A stretch of DNA of 64,000 nt from Dyadobacter sp. (GCF_017744695.1 NZ_JAGIAS010000001.1:835013-899012), one strand, 5' to 3'. Shown: positions 35,357 to 44,846, numbered from the stretch's first letter. Translations and numbers: made by a program. Notes: generated by a model not told the origin, from the sequence alone.

Positions 35357-37189
35357 TTAAAATGATCTGGTAATCAGATAATCAATGGCAAATACAGCTT
35401 CCGGATCCTTGATGCCGCCATCGGGCAGGTCATACATCTGGTCGGTGGGTGTATCCGCATCCGGGAAACGACGGGTGTCGCCAGTACGGAATGCGATACG
35501 GCTCACGGCTTCCAGCGGCGCGAAAAGCACCCCGGCACCAACCTGTTTGCCATTCACCACGACGGAGTAGAGCCGCGTTTCGGTATTGGCCTGCACTTTA
35601 ATGTCGTAGCGCTGACCCTTCCGGTATTCCAGAAGCGTTTTATTGCGGTAGCCCGCCTTCAACCGGAACACGCCTGTTGAGTCAAAAGACAAACGAATGC
35701 CCGGCGTACCCTTGGCATCAAGGAATTCGATATCCAGCAATCCGGTATCGTTTTGATTGGGCGTGACGGCAAACTCGGCCACCAGCTTTTTCGTAGCCGG
35801 CACCACCCGTTCTACCCGGGCATAGTCGAAATGGTCGGCGTCTTTGATAATCAATGCCTTCCCATTCTGCGTTTTACCAATTGCCACCGGCGCTTGCAGC
35901 GGACTGTAAATGTTCCACTCAGCCAGTTCCTTTCCATCCGGCATTTCCCCAAAACGGTCCAAAGCGTGTTTTTCGGCTTTATCCCGCACAGGTACCGGTA
36001 TTTCCGACACCCAGATATCCTCCTTGTTCATGCTGTAAGTCACCCAAAGATTGCCGTCGGGCGGCGTACCGTCCCCTTCGGAAATGCCGCGCACGTACTG
36101 CGGGCCGTAGGATTTATAGTTACCTCCATAGCGCATCGAGGTAATTTCGCCATTCACAAGCAACAGGTTTTTGTAATTCAAACCATCGTCGCTCACCGAA
36201 ATCGCCAGCGGCCAGCGGAATTCGGAAGGATTGTAGACTGTCGCGTATTTACCATCCGACGTTTTTTGTCCCCAGATTTTGGCATTACTGTTCACAAAAC
36301 CCGGTGCGCGTTTGGGATTGTACAGCCAGGTCTTGCCCTCATTTTTACTGATACTGGTCAATGCATTTTTCCAAAGACCTACCACCCTACCATCCGGTAA
36401 ATGGTAGTAGCTGAATGCTTTATATTCTCCCTTCAAACTCACCAGCGGGTCATTGCGATCCGCCTCTTCTACCCATTGCTGGGTTACTAACTTGTTCGCC
36501 AGGAGTTCGTCGCAGGCTTCCACAAAACCTTTGTCCTTACTTTCGGTATACATCGGATAATCCGAAGGCACTTTCCAGGAAGCATTATGCCTGATAAAAT
36601 AGATCGGGCCGTAAGTACCATCCCTTTTGATTTCCCGCACTACCCTGCCGATACCATACCCGTCGTTCGGGTCGTCTTTTGCATCGAGTACCATCCCGAA
36701 ATACGCCAATATTAGCAACCGGTTGCTTTTGGATACATAGAAACCCATGCGCTGGTGCATCACGGCATACAAATCTTTCGCAACACCGGCATGACCTTCT
36801 TTTCTGGTGCCATCCGGGATTTTGTAAGGCGGAAAAATCGCCACCGGTTTCGTCCAGACTTTACCGTCTTTGGAGGTTTGCAAAAGGGTCTGCCCCGGCG
36901 GAATATGCTCACCCACCGGATTACTGAGATAATTCAGATAGAATGCCCCGTTCCAATAGGCCAGCATCGGCGCGTGGTTGTACGTCCAGGTAATGGCCGA
37001 GTCCTTGCTCGCGTCCGTCCGGTCCGCGCGTAACGTCTGGTAAGAATGCACACCGATGGCGGGACTCAGCTGCCCGTGGTGGTAGTCCACATTCACGAGT
37101 GTTTTGCCCGTATAGCGGATCGTATCCTGCGCATTCGCCGCACCGATTGCCAGGCATAAAGCCAGCGTATGTATTAATTCTTTCTGCAT
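35357..37189 (-). CDS. Sialidase-fold (BNR propeller) secreted protein with lectin-like C-domain
   Basis: Start set at the ATG at 37189 (MQKELIHTLALCLAIGAANAQ), 4 bases after the GH140 stop; the ORF's first 29 residues overlap GH140 and are not credible. The 610-residue protein has a propeller region with Asp-box-like turns (LLQTSKDGKVWTKPV, SISKNEGKTWLYN, SVSDDGLNYKN) and a C-terminal laminin-G/concanavalin-like domain (HFDYARVERVVPATKKLVAEFAVTPNQND). I cannot assign a CAZy family. Within a GH140/GH127 operon it could act on an acidic sugar such as Kdo or Dha of RG-II, which is only an inference. Confidence 0.8.
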   Translation of the reverse strand: MQKELIHTLALCLAIGAANAQDTIRYTGKTLVNVDYHHGQLSPAIGVHSYQTLRADRTDASKDSAITWTYNHAPMLAYWNGAFYLNYLSNPVGEHIPPGQTLLQTSKDGKVWTKPVAIFPPYKIPDGTRKEGHAGVAKDLYAVMHQRMGFYVSKSNRLLILAYFGMVLDAKDDPNDGYGIGRVVREIKRDGTYGPIYFIRHNASWKVPSDYPMYTESKDKGFVEACDELLANKLVTQQWVEEADRNDPLVSLKGEYKAFSYYHLPDGRVVGLWKNALTSISKNEGKTWLYNPKRAPGFVNSNAKIWGQKTSDGKYATVYNPSEFRWPLAISVSDDGLNYKNLLLVNGEITSMRYGGNYKSYGPQYVRGISEGDGTPPDGNLWVTYSMNKEDIWVSEIPVPVRDKAEKHALDRFGEMPDGKELAEWNIYSPLQAPVAIGKTQNGKALIIKDADHFDYARVERVVPATKKLVAEFAVTPNQNDTGLLDIEFLDAKGTPGIRLSFDSTGVFRLKAGYRNKTLLEYRKGQRYDIKVQANTETRLYSVVVNGKQVGAGVLFAPLEAVSRIAFRTGDTRRFPDADTPTDQMYDLPDGGIKDPEAVFAIDYLITRSF

Positions 37190-37193
37190 AATC

Positions 37194-38552
37194 CTATTTT
37201 TCCAACACCAAAACCCAGTCATTCCCGTTTCTAACCTCCCCGGGCGGGTTAAATGTTTTAATGCCTTTGTTTTCAATTTTTCCTAAAATCCGGGTTTGGC
37301 CGGTGCGCGGGTCGTACCAGCTGGCCTGCACCTCGGCACCGCCGATTTTCCCCATGCGGATCTTCATATCCCGTCCATTCCAGGTATAAATCAAAGCATA
37401 ATCCTTACCCCGCGTCGCAAGCAGGCGATCGTACCGCTCGCCGTTTTCAGCGATCAGTGACTGGTCGGGGACCCGTTCGAAGTAGGGTTTCGAGAGCATT
37501 AATTTTTTCAAATGCATCATTTGGCCTGCCCCGGGGTCGTCAATGGCTTCCTCCCAAGAGGGTAGTTTAGGGTCTCTCGCATATCGCATTTGCATCACCC
37601 CATTGTTCCCGTATGTGAACCCGCAGGCACCCGCGAACACCGACCAATAAGCATATCGCCGCACATCGTCGGCCGTCCACACGGGCAGCGTTTTGTCGTG
37701 CAGGCCATGCCAGATGTTCTCATAGGAAGGCTCACCATCGAGCACGGGTTTTACAGGTGTGCGGGCATAATCAGCTTCCACATAACGCCAGTTATCCTCG
37801 CCGTAACGCAAATCTTTGGGGTCGTTATCCTGCGCATACGTGCGATGCCCCGACTGGAACATGTTGAAATCCAGCCACAGCCGGTCATGAAACCATTTCG
37901 AAGACTGCATTCTGCCAAACGGATGGAAAGTAATGAGATGGTTCGGATCTTCGGCACGCAATGTGCTGCCGATCGCCTCCCAGACCTCAGGCACAACATC
38001 CCCCTGAATATCCCCTCCGTTAATCCACACAATATTCGGCCGATCGCGATAGCGCCTCGCCAAAAACTGTGCGTAAGCCTTCGCCTGCGCCGCGCTGGTC
38101 TTCCCATTCTTCACAGCATTCCCCCAAATGGGTACCATACCAATTTGGATACCCTTTTCCGCAGCCTTTCCTACAATGTAATCTATGTGGTCCCAATAGT
38201 CGTATTGTTCCTGATTCTCAAACGCACTCCCTTCTGTCACTTTTGGGATGCCCAAATCATGGTTTGTCAATGCGGAATCGCCGTACACATTTACCGTACG
38301 TAATGCCTGCACCACCATTACCTGCACCACGTTGAAGCCTTTTTGTTGCCGATCGGCCAGGTAGCGATCGGCCTCCTCGCGGGTAAGCCGGTTAAAAAGC
38401 AGCCAGCCGGTGTCAGCAAGCCAAAAGAACGGCTGTCCGTTCTGGTCTGTGAAAAACCGTTTGTTCTCCGAGATTTTCAGCGACTGGCTATAAACAGGCT
38501 TTGTGCCGGCGATGATACCGGCACAAAGCAGCGCCAGGAGTTTAAAGTTCAT
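37194..38552 (-). CDS. GH140 (apiosidase family, DUF4038) enzyme
   Basis: A 452-residue exported protein with the GH140/DUF4038 plan: SLKISENKRFFTDQNGQPFFWLADTGWLLFNRLTREEADRYLADRQQKGF, an N-terminal signature strong enough to place it. A TIM barrel follows with IVWINGGDIQGD (about 175-186) and VLDGEPSYENIWHG (270-283), which carry the likely catalytic carboxylates, and a C-terminal beta-sandwich (putative collagen-binding domain). The founding GH140 enzyme cleaves D-apiose linkages in rhamnogalacturonan II. It is separated from SusD by a long repeat spacer and coupled to the sialidase-like and GH127 genes. Confidence 0.92.
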   Translation of the reverse strand: MNFKLLALLCAGIIAGTKPVYSQSLKISENKRFFTDQNGQPFFWLADTGWLLFNRLTREEADRYLADRQQKGFNVVQVMVVQALRTVNVYGDSALTNHDLGIPKVTEGSAFENQEQYDYWDHIDYIVGKAAEKGIQIGMVPIWGNAVKNGKTSAAQAKAYAQFLARRYRDRPNIVWINGGDIQGDVVPEVWEAIGSTLRAEDPNHLITFHPFGRMQSSKWFHDRLWLDFNMFQSGHRTYAQDNDPKDLRYGEDNWRYVEADYARTPVKPVLDGEPSYENIWHGLHDKTLPVWTADDVRRYAYWSVFAGACGFTYGNNGVMQMRYARDPKLPSWEEAIDDPGAGQMMHLKKLMLSKPYFERVPDQSLIAENGERYDRLLATRGKDYALIYTWNGRDMKIRMGKIGGAEVQASWYDPRTGQTRILGKIENKGIKTFNPPGEVRNGNDWVLVLEK

Positions 38553-38711
38553 GAGTTTAGAGTTTAGGAGTTCATGAGTCTAGAGTTCATGAGTTTAGAG
38601 TTTAAGAGTTTAAGAGTTTAAGAGTTTAAGAGTTCATGAGTCCAGAGTTTAAGAATTTACAGTTTATGAGTTCAGAGCTCCTTAACTCTAAACTCATAAA
38701 CTCATGAACTC
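38553..38711. repeat. Degenerate 7/8-bp AGTTTAAG/AGTTCATG repeat spacer
   Basis: The entire 159-base gap between SusD and GH140 consists of about 14 direct units of GAGTTTAA, GAGTTCAT or GAGTTTA, then inverted units AACTCTAAACTCATAAACTC. The inverted arm can pair with the direct arm to form a long hairpin. The unit overlaps the start codon region of GH140 (GTTCATGAG). Nothing else is encoded. Confidence 0.9.
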
Positions 38712-40142
38712 TTAATACCCTGCATTCTGCGTAATCTTGGCGTTCTGGTCCCTGACGATATTCGGAATCGGGAAAATAAGCTTGTTCTGCGTCACGGGCT
38801 TACCTTTCGCCGTCAATACATCGACCACGCGATTGGTACGCTTCAAATCAAACCAGCGGTGGAATTCGAATGCAAGCTCCACGCGGCGCTCGTGCTCTAC
38901 GGCCAATGCCACGGTGCTGTATTTGGCTGGATAACCGGCTTCTCCGTACAACGGCAATCCGGCGCGTTTGCGTACCTGGTTCAGGTAAGTGGCGTCGCCG
39001 GTGGCTTCCGAGAGTAACAGCAGCAGGTCTGCGTAGCGCAACACCATGAAGTTGTTATTGGCAGCAATGTTTTGGTTAATCAGAGGTGCAGTTTTATCCT
39101 GCCATTTTTTAGGGAATTTGGTTTTGGTAAAATTCCCCTTTGCATCAGTAAAGCCCGTGTCGATCGACGCTTCGCGGCGGCCGTCTCCTTTTTCGTATTC
39201 ATTCCAGATATCTTCCACCACCTGGTTCATGCCGGCGCCATAAAAGCCCAATGCATTGGAATTAGGGAAAAATTCGAGATAGTAGTTGCTGTAAGGAGAG
39301 GTCGCCGAACCTCCGAGGAACTGGATTTCGAAGATCGACTCTTTCGTATTCTTGTTCTTGGCATCCCAAAGTGAGATAAACGTGGGCAGCAAATCATACT
39401 GTTTGCTATCGTATACTTCTTTCAGCTCCTTCACACCGTTAGCCTTGTCGCCCGTTGTGAGGTAAACTTTTCCAAGCAATACCTGCGCCGCTCCTTTGGT
39501 AGCCCGCCCGGCAATCGCCTGGGTAGCCGGCAGTTTGGATTTTGCGTCGACAAGGTCTTTCGTGATTTGCGCATAGATTTCGGTCGCCGGCGTACGCAAA
39601 ATATCGTAGGCTTCTGCCGCGCTCACCGGACGCGTTACCAGCGGCACATCGCCCCAGAGCTGCACCATATTGAAGTAATACAACGAGCGCAGGAAGAGCA
39701 TTTCGCCCTGGGTCTGGGCTTTGTAGGTAGCGTCGAGGTCGGTATTCTGGATTTTGTCGAGAATGATGTTGATGTTGTAGATCGAGCGGTAGAAATCCTG
39801 CCAGAATTGGTACACCATTGTGTTCGCAGGCGCGAGCGTGTAGTCGCGGAACTGCCATTTATCGGCCTGGTTGCCCGAAATGTTGTAGATCGTGACGTTA
39901 TCCGACATCAGCTCGCCGGCGTAGGAAACGGGCCCCTGCGGGTGGTACACGGTGTAAAGCGTGTTGTACGCCGCATTGGCCGCGAGGTCGAAATCCGATT
40001 TTGTTTTATAAAAATTCTCGGCGCTGGGATTGGATACCGGCGCCAGTTCGAGGAATGAGTCCTTGCAGCTCCAACTTGTGGCCATGAGTGCTGCGAGCGT
40101 GATCGATTTTATGATTGTTTTCATCAGTCTTCGTGTTTTCAT
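38712..40142 (-). CDS. SusD/RagB-type glycan-binding lipoprotein (locus 2)
   Basis: The ATG at 40142 (MKTRRLMKTIIKSITLAALMATSWSCKD) lies 4 bases after the SusC stop; the ATG at 40124 is also possible. Lipobox ATSWSC. The 476-residue protein shows the SusD helix EMLFLRSLYYFNMVQLWGDVPLVTRPV, RATKGAAQVLLGKVYLTTGD, the C-terminal LALAVEHERRVELAFEFHRWFDLKR and the closing IPNIVRDQNAKITQNAGY. It is the surface glycan-binding partner of the adjacent SusC and heads the GH140/GH127 enzyme group, so it probably binds oligosaccharides from apiose-containing pectin. Confidence 0.95.
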   Translation of the reverse strand: MKTRRLMKTIIKSITLAALMATSWSCKDSFLELAPVSNPSAENFYKTKSDFDLAANAAYNTLYTVYHPQGPVSYAGELMSDNVTIYNISGNQADKWQFRDYTLAPANTMVYQFWQDFYRSIYNINIILDKIQNTDLDATYKAQTQGEMLFLRSLYYFNMVQLWGDVPLVTRPVSAAEAYDILRTPATEIYAQITKDLVDAKSKLPATQAIAGRATKGAAQVLLGKVYLTTGDKANGVKELKEVYDSKQYDLLPTFISLWDAKNKNTKESIFEIQFLGGSATSPYSNYYLEFFPNSNALGFYGAGMNQVVEDIWNEYEKGDGRREASIDTGFTDAKGNFTKTKFPKKWQDKTAPLINQNIAANNNFMVLRYADLLLLLSEATGDATYLNQVRKRAGLPLYGEAGYPAKYSTVALAVEHERRVELAFEFHRWFDLKRTNRVVDVLTAKGKPVTQNKLIFPIPNIVRDQNAKITQNAGY

Positions 40143-40146
40143 GGCA

Positions 40147-43100
40147 TTAGAAATCAGCCTTAATCCCAACAGTAATCACCCTGGGCAACGGATAAGATCC
40201 ATAGTCCACCCCCTGGAATGCCCCCGGCACCGGTGCGTTACCGCTGCTGTACGAACCCGAAGTTTCCATGCTCGACGAATAGGAAGTCGTTCCATAAGTC
40301 GTATTCTCGGGATCGTAACCAATGTATTTGCTCCACAAATGCACATTCTCCGCATTCACATACACCCGCGCACCGCTCACTTTCAGCTTGGAAACCCATT
40401 TCGCAGGCACCGCGTACGACACGCGCACGTTCCGCAATCGCACGAACGAAGCATCCTCGACCCAGTAAGAAGAAAATTGCTTTTGCAATCCGAGATAATT
40501 CACCGACGGCTTGAAATGCCTTCCGTCACCAGGGTTACTCTCCGACCGCCAGTAGTTATACATGTTGGCAAAGAAATTCCGCCCATTGTCCCAGGTACCC
40601 AGGTAGCGCACATTGTTATTCGCGATCTCGCCACCAAATGAGCCTTGAAACAGGAACGATAACTCAAAACCTTTGTAACCCACCGTGTTGGTAATACCGG
40701 CTGTAAAATTCGGCTGATAGTTACCCAGGATTGTCCGGTCGGCATCGCTGATCTTGCCGTCGCCGTTCACGTCGCGCACTTTCGGGTCACCTGGCGTAGT
40801 GCTGCTGTGGTGCGGATAGGCATCGATTTCCGCCTGATTTTTGAAAACGCCATCGAAAATGTAGCCGTAGAAATTCGAAACCGGCTGGCCTACTTCGGTG
40901 CGCACCGTCACGACGTTGTCGACGTACTGGATCGGGGCATTGCCCGGACCGAGTTGCAGCACTTTGTTCCGGTTCCTGGAAATATTGAAATCCGTTGTCC
41001 AGGTCACTGCGCCCGTCAGATTTTTGGTAGAAATATTCAATTCTACACCACGGTTACGCATTTTTCCGATGTTGGTCAACTGGGTAGAGAACCCGGTAAT
41101 ATCCGGCACCGGCACAAAAAGGAGCATATCCCGGGTGAGCGAGTTGTAATACTCTGCCGAAAGATTAATGCGGTTATTAAAAAGACCTAGATCCACACCT
41201 ACGTTGAACTGATTGGTCTTCTCCCATTTCAGGTTCGGGTTTGCCAGGCTACTCACTTTCAAACCATTGGCCAGATTGGAGCCGTTTACATACTGCGCCG
41301 CAGCCAGCAGACTGATCGCCCCGTAGTTAGGGATCTGGTTGTTACCCGTCACACCGTAGCTTGCACGAAGTTTCAGGTTGTTCACCGCTGTTACTCCCGA
41401 CATGAATGCTTCATCCGAAAGCAACCAACCCGCCGATACCGAAGGGAAATATCCCCATTTATTGTTTTCACCAAAGCGCGACATCCCATCGCGGCGCAAA
41501 GCACCCGTAAGGAAATACCTGTTTTTGAAGTTGTACTGAATCCTTGCCAGGTACGACAGCAGTGACCACTCACTGGCCGTGGTATTGCCGGCCGTCACGG
41601 TTCCCGCATTCAGCGTATGCACCAGGTCGTTCGGAAAGTTGTTGGCGGCTACGTACATCGTTTCGTCCCGCTGTTTTTGGCTGGTATAGCCGAGCAGACC
41701 GGTAAATGCGTGCTCGCCGAACTTCTTGTCGTAAGTCAAAGTATTCTCACTTAGCCAGTTTAGCATGTAAGCATCGCTTGCATTGCCTTGCGCGGCCAGC
41801 ACGGCGGAGTAGCCATATTTCTGTTTATCGTTCCAGTAAAAATTATTCCGCATATTGTACAGGTTACCACTCAGGCTGGTGCGAAACCGCAGACCGTCGA
41901 TGAACTCGTATTCCAGGTAGCCTGTCGCCAGGGTGTTGAACGACTTCCGACCCTTATCGACTTCGCGTGTGAGCGAGTACGGGTGCCAGAGGTTCATGTC
42001 CGCATATTGCGTAAACCGGAACCAGGTCGAATTCGGGTCGCGGAAGCCCAGGTTGCCGTTTTCATTGTAAACCGGAAAAATGGGGTCGCTTTGCAGGCCA
42101 AGGCTGATTACATCGCTCTTACCCTGCGTCCCCTCGGTGCGGTCGAAAATCGAAGTTATACCTATATTCAACCCAGCGCTGAGCCGCCTGGAAATCTGAG
42201 TCTTAAGATTCGACCTGAGTGCAAGGCGTTTGTAATAGTTAGCATCGAGAACCGCCGTTTGGTCCAGATAGGCACCCGAAAACATGTACTGCGTCTTCTC
42301 GGTACCGCCAGTCACTGTTACTTGCGCATTGAACGACGGTGCGGTGCGGAACATGACGTTCTGCCAGTCGGTACCTTTTCCGAATTGCTGCGGATTGGTT
42401 GTAAAATCCTCCGGGATACGCAATGTCGTCGGACGGGCACTGTTCGGATCACTCGCATTCCCGCCCTGGGCGGTCCAGGCATTGTTTTTAGCATCAATAT
42501 AGGTTTCGATAAACTGCTGCGCATCCATCATTTTAACGCGGCGCGTCACCTTTTGCGAGCCATATTCGACGTTTGCGCTCACATTCACCTTGCCGGGCTT
42601 ACCCGTTTTGGTCGTAACGATTATCACTCCGCTCGAACCGCGCGAACCGTAAATAGCTGCCGATGACGCATCTTTCAGCACTTCGATCGACTCGATATCC
42701 TGGGGGTTGATCAGGTTGAGGTTGAAATTTTCCAGCGGAACCCCATCCACAACGATCAGTGGGTTGGTACCTGCGGTGATCGAACTGATACCACGGATTT
42801 TGATCACCGGTGAAGCCCCCGGCGCACCCTGCGATTGCGAAATATTTACCCCCGGCAACGTTCCGGCCAGCGACTGGCTGACATTACTGAATGAACGATC
42901 CTTAAACTTATCATAGTTAACGGAAATCACCGCCCCGGTCACCGCCCGCTTACTCTGCGTTCCGTAACCGACCACTACCACCTCTTCCAGCGATTTGTTT
43001 TCGGGCACAAGCCTTACAGCGATGTCGGTACGTGCACCGACGATTTCCTCCACGGATTTGTACCCCACAAAACTGAATACCAGCACAGTAGCCTGGTCCG

Positions 43101-43299
43101 GCACGTCGATCTGGAATGCGCCGTCCGAATTGGTGGTCGTTCCACGTTGCGTGCCCTTGATCACGACGCTCACACCCGGCAGCGGATCAGCATCGCTCAC
43201 ACCCGTCACCCTGCCCTTCACGGACAGCGTCTGCGCATGTACCGCCGGGAGTACCAGCAGGCATACCAGCATGATGCGTAAGAGTTGTTTCATAAACAT
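40147..43299 (-). CDS. SusC/RagA TonB-dependent transporter (locus 2)
   Basis: A 1,050-residue receptor (ATG at 43299, or 43293). After the signal peptide (LVCLLVLPAVHAQ) it begins directly with the carboxypeptidase-like domain (GRVTGVSDADPLPGVSVVIKGTQRGT), with no STN domain, so it is not tied to FecR signalling. EEVVVVGYGTQSKRAVTGAV and the plug GSRGSSGVIIVTTKTGKPG follow, then the barrel ending YGSYPLPRVITVGIKADF. It imports oligosaccharides with its SusD. The AT-rich 240 bases upstream contain its promoter, but I cannot fix the elements. Confidence 0.95.
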   Translation of the reverse strand: MFMKQLLRIMLVCLLVLPAVHAQTLSVKGRVTGVSDADPLPGVSVVIKGTQRGTTTNSDGAFQIDVPDQATVLVFSFVGYKSVEEIVGARTDIAVRLVPENKSLEEVVVVGYGTQSKRAVTGAVISVNYDKFKDRSFSNVSQSLAGTLPGVNISQSQGAPGASPVIKIRGISSITAGTNPLIVVDGVPLENFNLNLINPQDIESIEVLKDASSAAIYGSRGSSGVIIVTTKTGKPGKVNVSANVEYGSQKVTRRVKMMDAQQFIETYIDAKNNAWTAQGGNASDPNSARPTTLRIPEDFTTNPQQFGKGTDWQNVMFRTAPSFNAQVTVTGGTEKTQYMFSGAYLDQTAVLDANYYKRLALRSNLKTQISRRLSAGLNIGITSIFDRTEGTQGKSDVISLGLQSDPIFPVYNENGNLGFRDPNSTWFRFTQYADMNLWHPYSLTREVDKGRKSFNTLATGYLEYEFIDGLRFRTSLSGNLYNMRNNFYWNDKQKYGYSAVLAAQGNASDAYMLNWLSENTLTYDKKFGEHAFTGLLGYTSQKQRDETMYVAANNFPNDLVHTLNAGTVTAGNTTASEWSLLSYLARIQYNFKNRYFLTGALRRDGMSRFGENNKWGYFPSVSAGWLLSDEAFMSGVTAVNNLKLRASYGVTGNNQIPNYGAISLLAAAQYVNGSNLANGLKVSSLANPNLKWEKTNQFNVGVDLGLFNNRINLSAEYYNSLTRDMLLFVPVPDITGFSTQLTNIGKMRNRGVELNISTKNLTGAVTWTTDFNISRNRNKVLQLGPGNAPIQYVDNVVTVRTEVGQPVSNFYGYIFDGVFKNQAEIDAYPHHSSTTPGDPKVRDVNGDGKISDADRTILGNYQPNFTAGITNTVGYKGFELSFLFQGSFGGEIANNNVRYLGTWDNGRNFFANMYNYWRSESNPGDGRHFKPSVNYLGLQKQFSSYWVEDASFVRLRNVRVSYAVPAKWVSKLKVSGARVYVNAENVHLWSKYIGYDPENTTYGTTSYSSSMETSGSYSSGNAPVPGAFQGVDYGSYPLPRVITVGIKADF

Positions 43300-43540
43300 T
43301 TCAAACGATTAGGGAAGTAGTGATTTTCTTTTTCTTTCTTTTATATTCTAATTTTTACGAAAAATAGGAAGTATTTTATTCCAAAAAAATATTTACAAAC
43401 ATTTTATATCTTATTTTTATAAAAAATTGTCAAAAACCAGTTTTTGTCACTTAGGGACGCAAAAAATAGTCAACCGAATGCCTTCAAATCGCATCAAAAA
43501 GAACCTCATTCGTAACCACAAATAAGTTATTAGGAAATCA

Positions 43541-44141
43541 ATAGAAAGAATTGCAGCGCAGCATTACATCGATACCCCTTATGCAGTAGAAAAGGCGGCG
43601 GTACTGGCCGGAGAACAATCGTCGGGAACATTCGTGGAGGTACCAGCGAAACCGAAGCGCTTAAAACCCGGTTTGCGGCCCGGGTAGAACATACCTGTGC
43701 ATTGACACAAGGATTTCAGGAAATCACTTTCGACACACCCGCCACTGCCTCCGGAGCGCACGATCCGACATTTTCGGTGAAATTGAAAGAGCAATCCGGT
43801 TCATCGAAAAAGGCCAAAGCGTGATCATCCACACCAGCAAAGGCACTCTGGACACACGATTTGTCCATTCAAACGATATTCTCAAAAACAAAGGTTTATC
43901 AATCACTGAAATCCGAACACTTACCTCCTCGCGGTACGGCAAAGCACTCCGCAGCATCGCCCGCCAGGTAATTACCACCACCGCCGTTCAGCGCCTCGTC
44001 ATAGCCGCGGAGGCGACACATCGGGCGTGGTGGCGAGGACGCTCTGTATCAAAGCCGTCGAAATGCTCGCCCCGCTATCCCCTGGCACACCACTCTACCG
44101 ATGGGTTGGAGGTTAATTTTAAGGGTGGACAGGTTGGTTAG
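43541..44141 (+). pseudogene. Fused remnant: RuBisCO-like N-terminus joined to DUF1537 kinase C-terminus
   Basis: From 43541 one frame reads IERIAAQHYIDTPYAVEKAA then VLAGEQSSGTFVEVP, the N-terminus of RuBisCO-like proteins; the expected ATG is ATA. One base is missing near 43646, and the next frame continues ETEALKTRFAARVEH of the same family. From about 43691 the homology changes to DUF1537 (OtnK-type kinases): LTQGFQEITFDTPA, then after a frameshift near 43770 EIERAIRFIEKGQSVIIHTSKG, and YGKALRSIARQV. After another shift near 44008 it reads GGDTSGVVARTL and MLAPLSPGTPLYR, and after a short deletion DGLEVNFKGGQVG. Both gene bodies were joined by a large deletion and then decayed. Confidence 0.85.
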
Positions 44142-44280
44142 GAGGAGACTAGACGTAGGAATCTTACGAACCGATAATCGACCAGTAGTGTTGCACGCTA
44201 ACCGATACAGGGAAGTCGCTAAATAACGACCCAAACCTCGATTTATCTTCGTATCTTTATAAAAAGCAACTTCCCAAAAA

Positions 44281-44514
44281 ATGGAGCATTGGCAAGAGCG
44301 GATCAGCATCAATCCTGAAATAAGGTTTGGAAAGCCCTGCATTAAAGGTACCAGGATAGCTGTGCGTGACATCCTGAACTGGCTTGCGAGCGAAAGGACC
44401 TTTGAACAAATCATAGACGATTTCCCGCCACTCACACGGGAGGATATCCTTGCAGCGCTTGAATTTGCCGCAAACGGAGAAGAAAATACTAAAATTCTAA
44501 TCACAGCAACATGA
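44281..44514 (+). CDS. DUF433 antitoxin
   Basis: A 77-residue protein of the DUF433 family: RISINPEIRFGKPCIKGTRIAVRDILNWLASERTFEQIIDDFPPLTREDILAALEFAA. The 'NP...GKPCIKGTRI.V..IL..LA.G....(E/Q)I...FP.LT.EDI.AAL' line is diagnostic. These winged-helix proteins are antitoxins of DUF5615/PIN-like toxins and likely repress their own promoter; TATCTTTA about 25 bases upstream resembles a Bacteroidota -7 element. Its TGA overlaps the ATG of the toxin gene. Confidence 0.92.
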   Translation: MEHWQERISINPEIRFGKPCIKGTRIAVRDILNWLASERTFEQIIDDFPPLTREDILAALEFAANGEENTKILITAT

Positions 44515-44846
44515 AATTTCTTTTTGACGAGAACATATCTTACAGAATCGTCAAAAAGCCAAAATCTTCGTTGCCCGAATGTGTTCATGTTAGCCAGACT
44601 CGTCTCAAATACGCCTCTACCGACCGCAACATTTGGGAATATGCAAAAACGAGAGAGTATACCATCATAACATTCGATGAAGATTTCAGAAAACTAGCGA
44701 ACCTTCTTTCATTTCCTCCCAAAGTTATCCTGTTTAAAAGGAAAAACTGTTCAACAGATTTACTGGTGATGTTACTACAAGATAGACGAGAGGAAATCAC
44801 AGCATTTCACAAATCTGAAATTGATGGGATATTGGAGATATCCTGA
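44511..44846 (+). CDS. DUF5615 PIN-like toxin
   Basis: A 111-residue PIN-like protein with the family pattern MKFLFDENISYRI at the N-terminus (acidic residues D and E of the nuclease site), then 'SD..IW.YA....Y.IIT.D.DF' seen as TDRNIWEYAKTREYTIITFDEDF, which adds further acidic ligands. Such toxins are proposed RNases paired with DUF433 antitoxins. Overlap with the antitoxin gene (ATGA) indicates coupling. The gene converges on the broken symporter. Confidence 0.9.
   Translation: MKFLFDENISYRIVKKPKSSLPECVHVSQTRLKYASTDRNIWEYAKTREYTIITFDEDFRKLANLLSFPPKVILFKRKNCSTDLLVMLLQDRREEITAFHKSEIDGILEIS

Noticed and set aside
43579-43981. Minus-strand ORFs 43579..43794 and 43724..43981
   Set aside because: They lie opposite the RuBisCO-like/DUF1537 remnant, which explains the sequence better on the plus strand.
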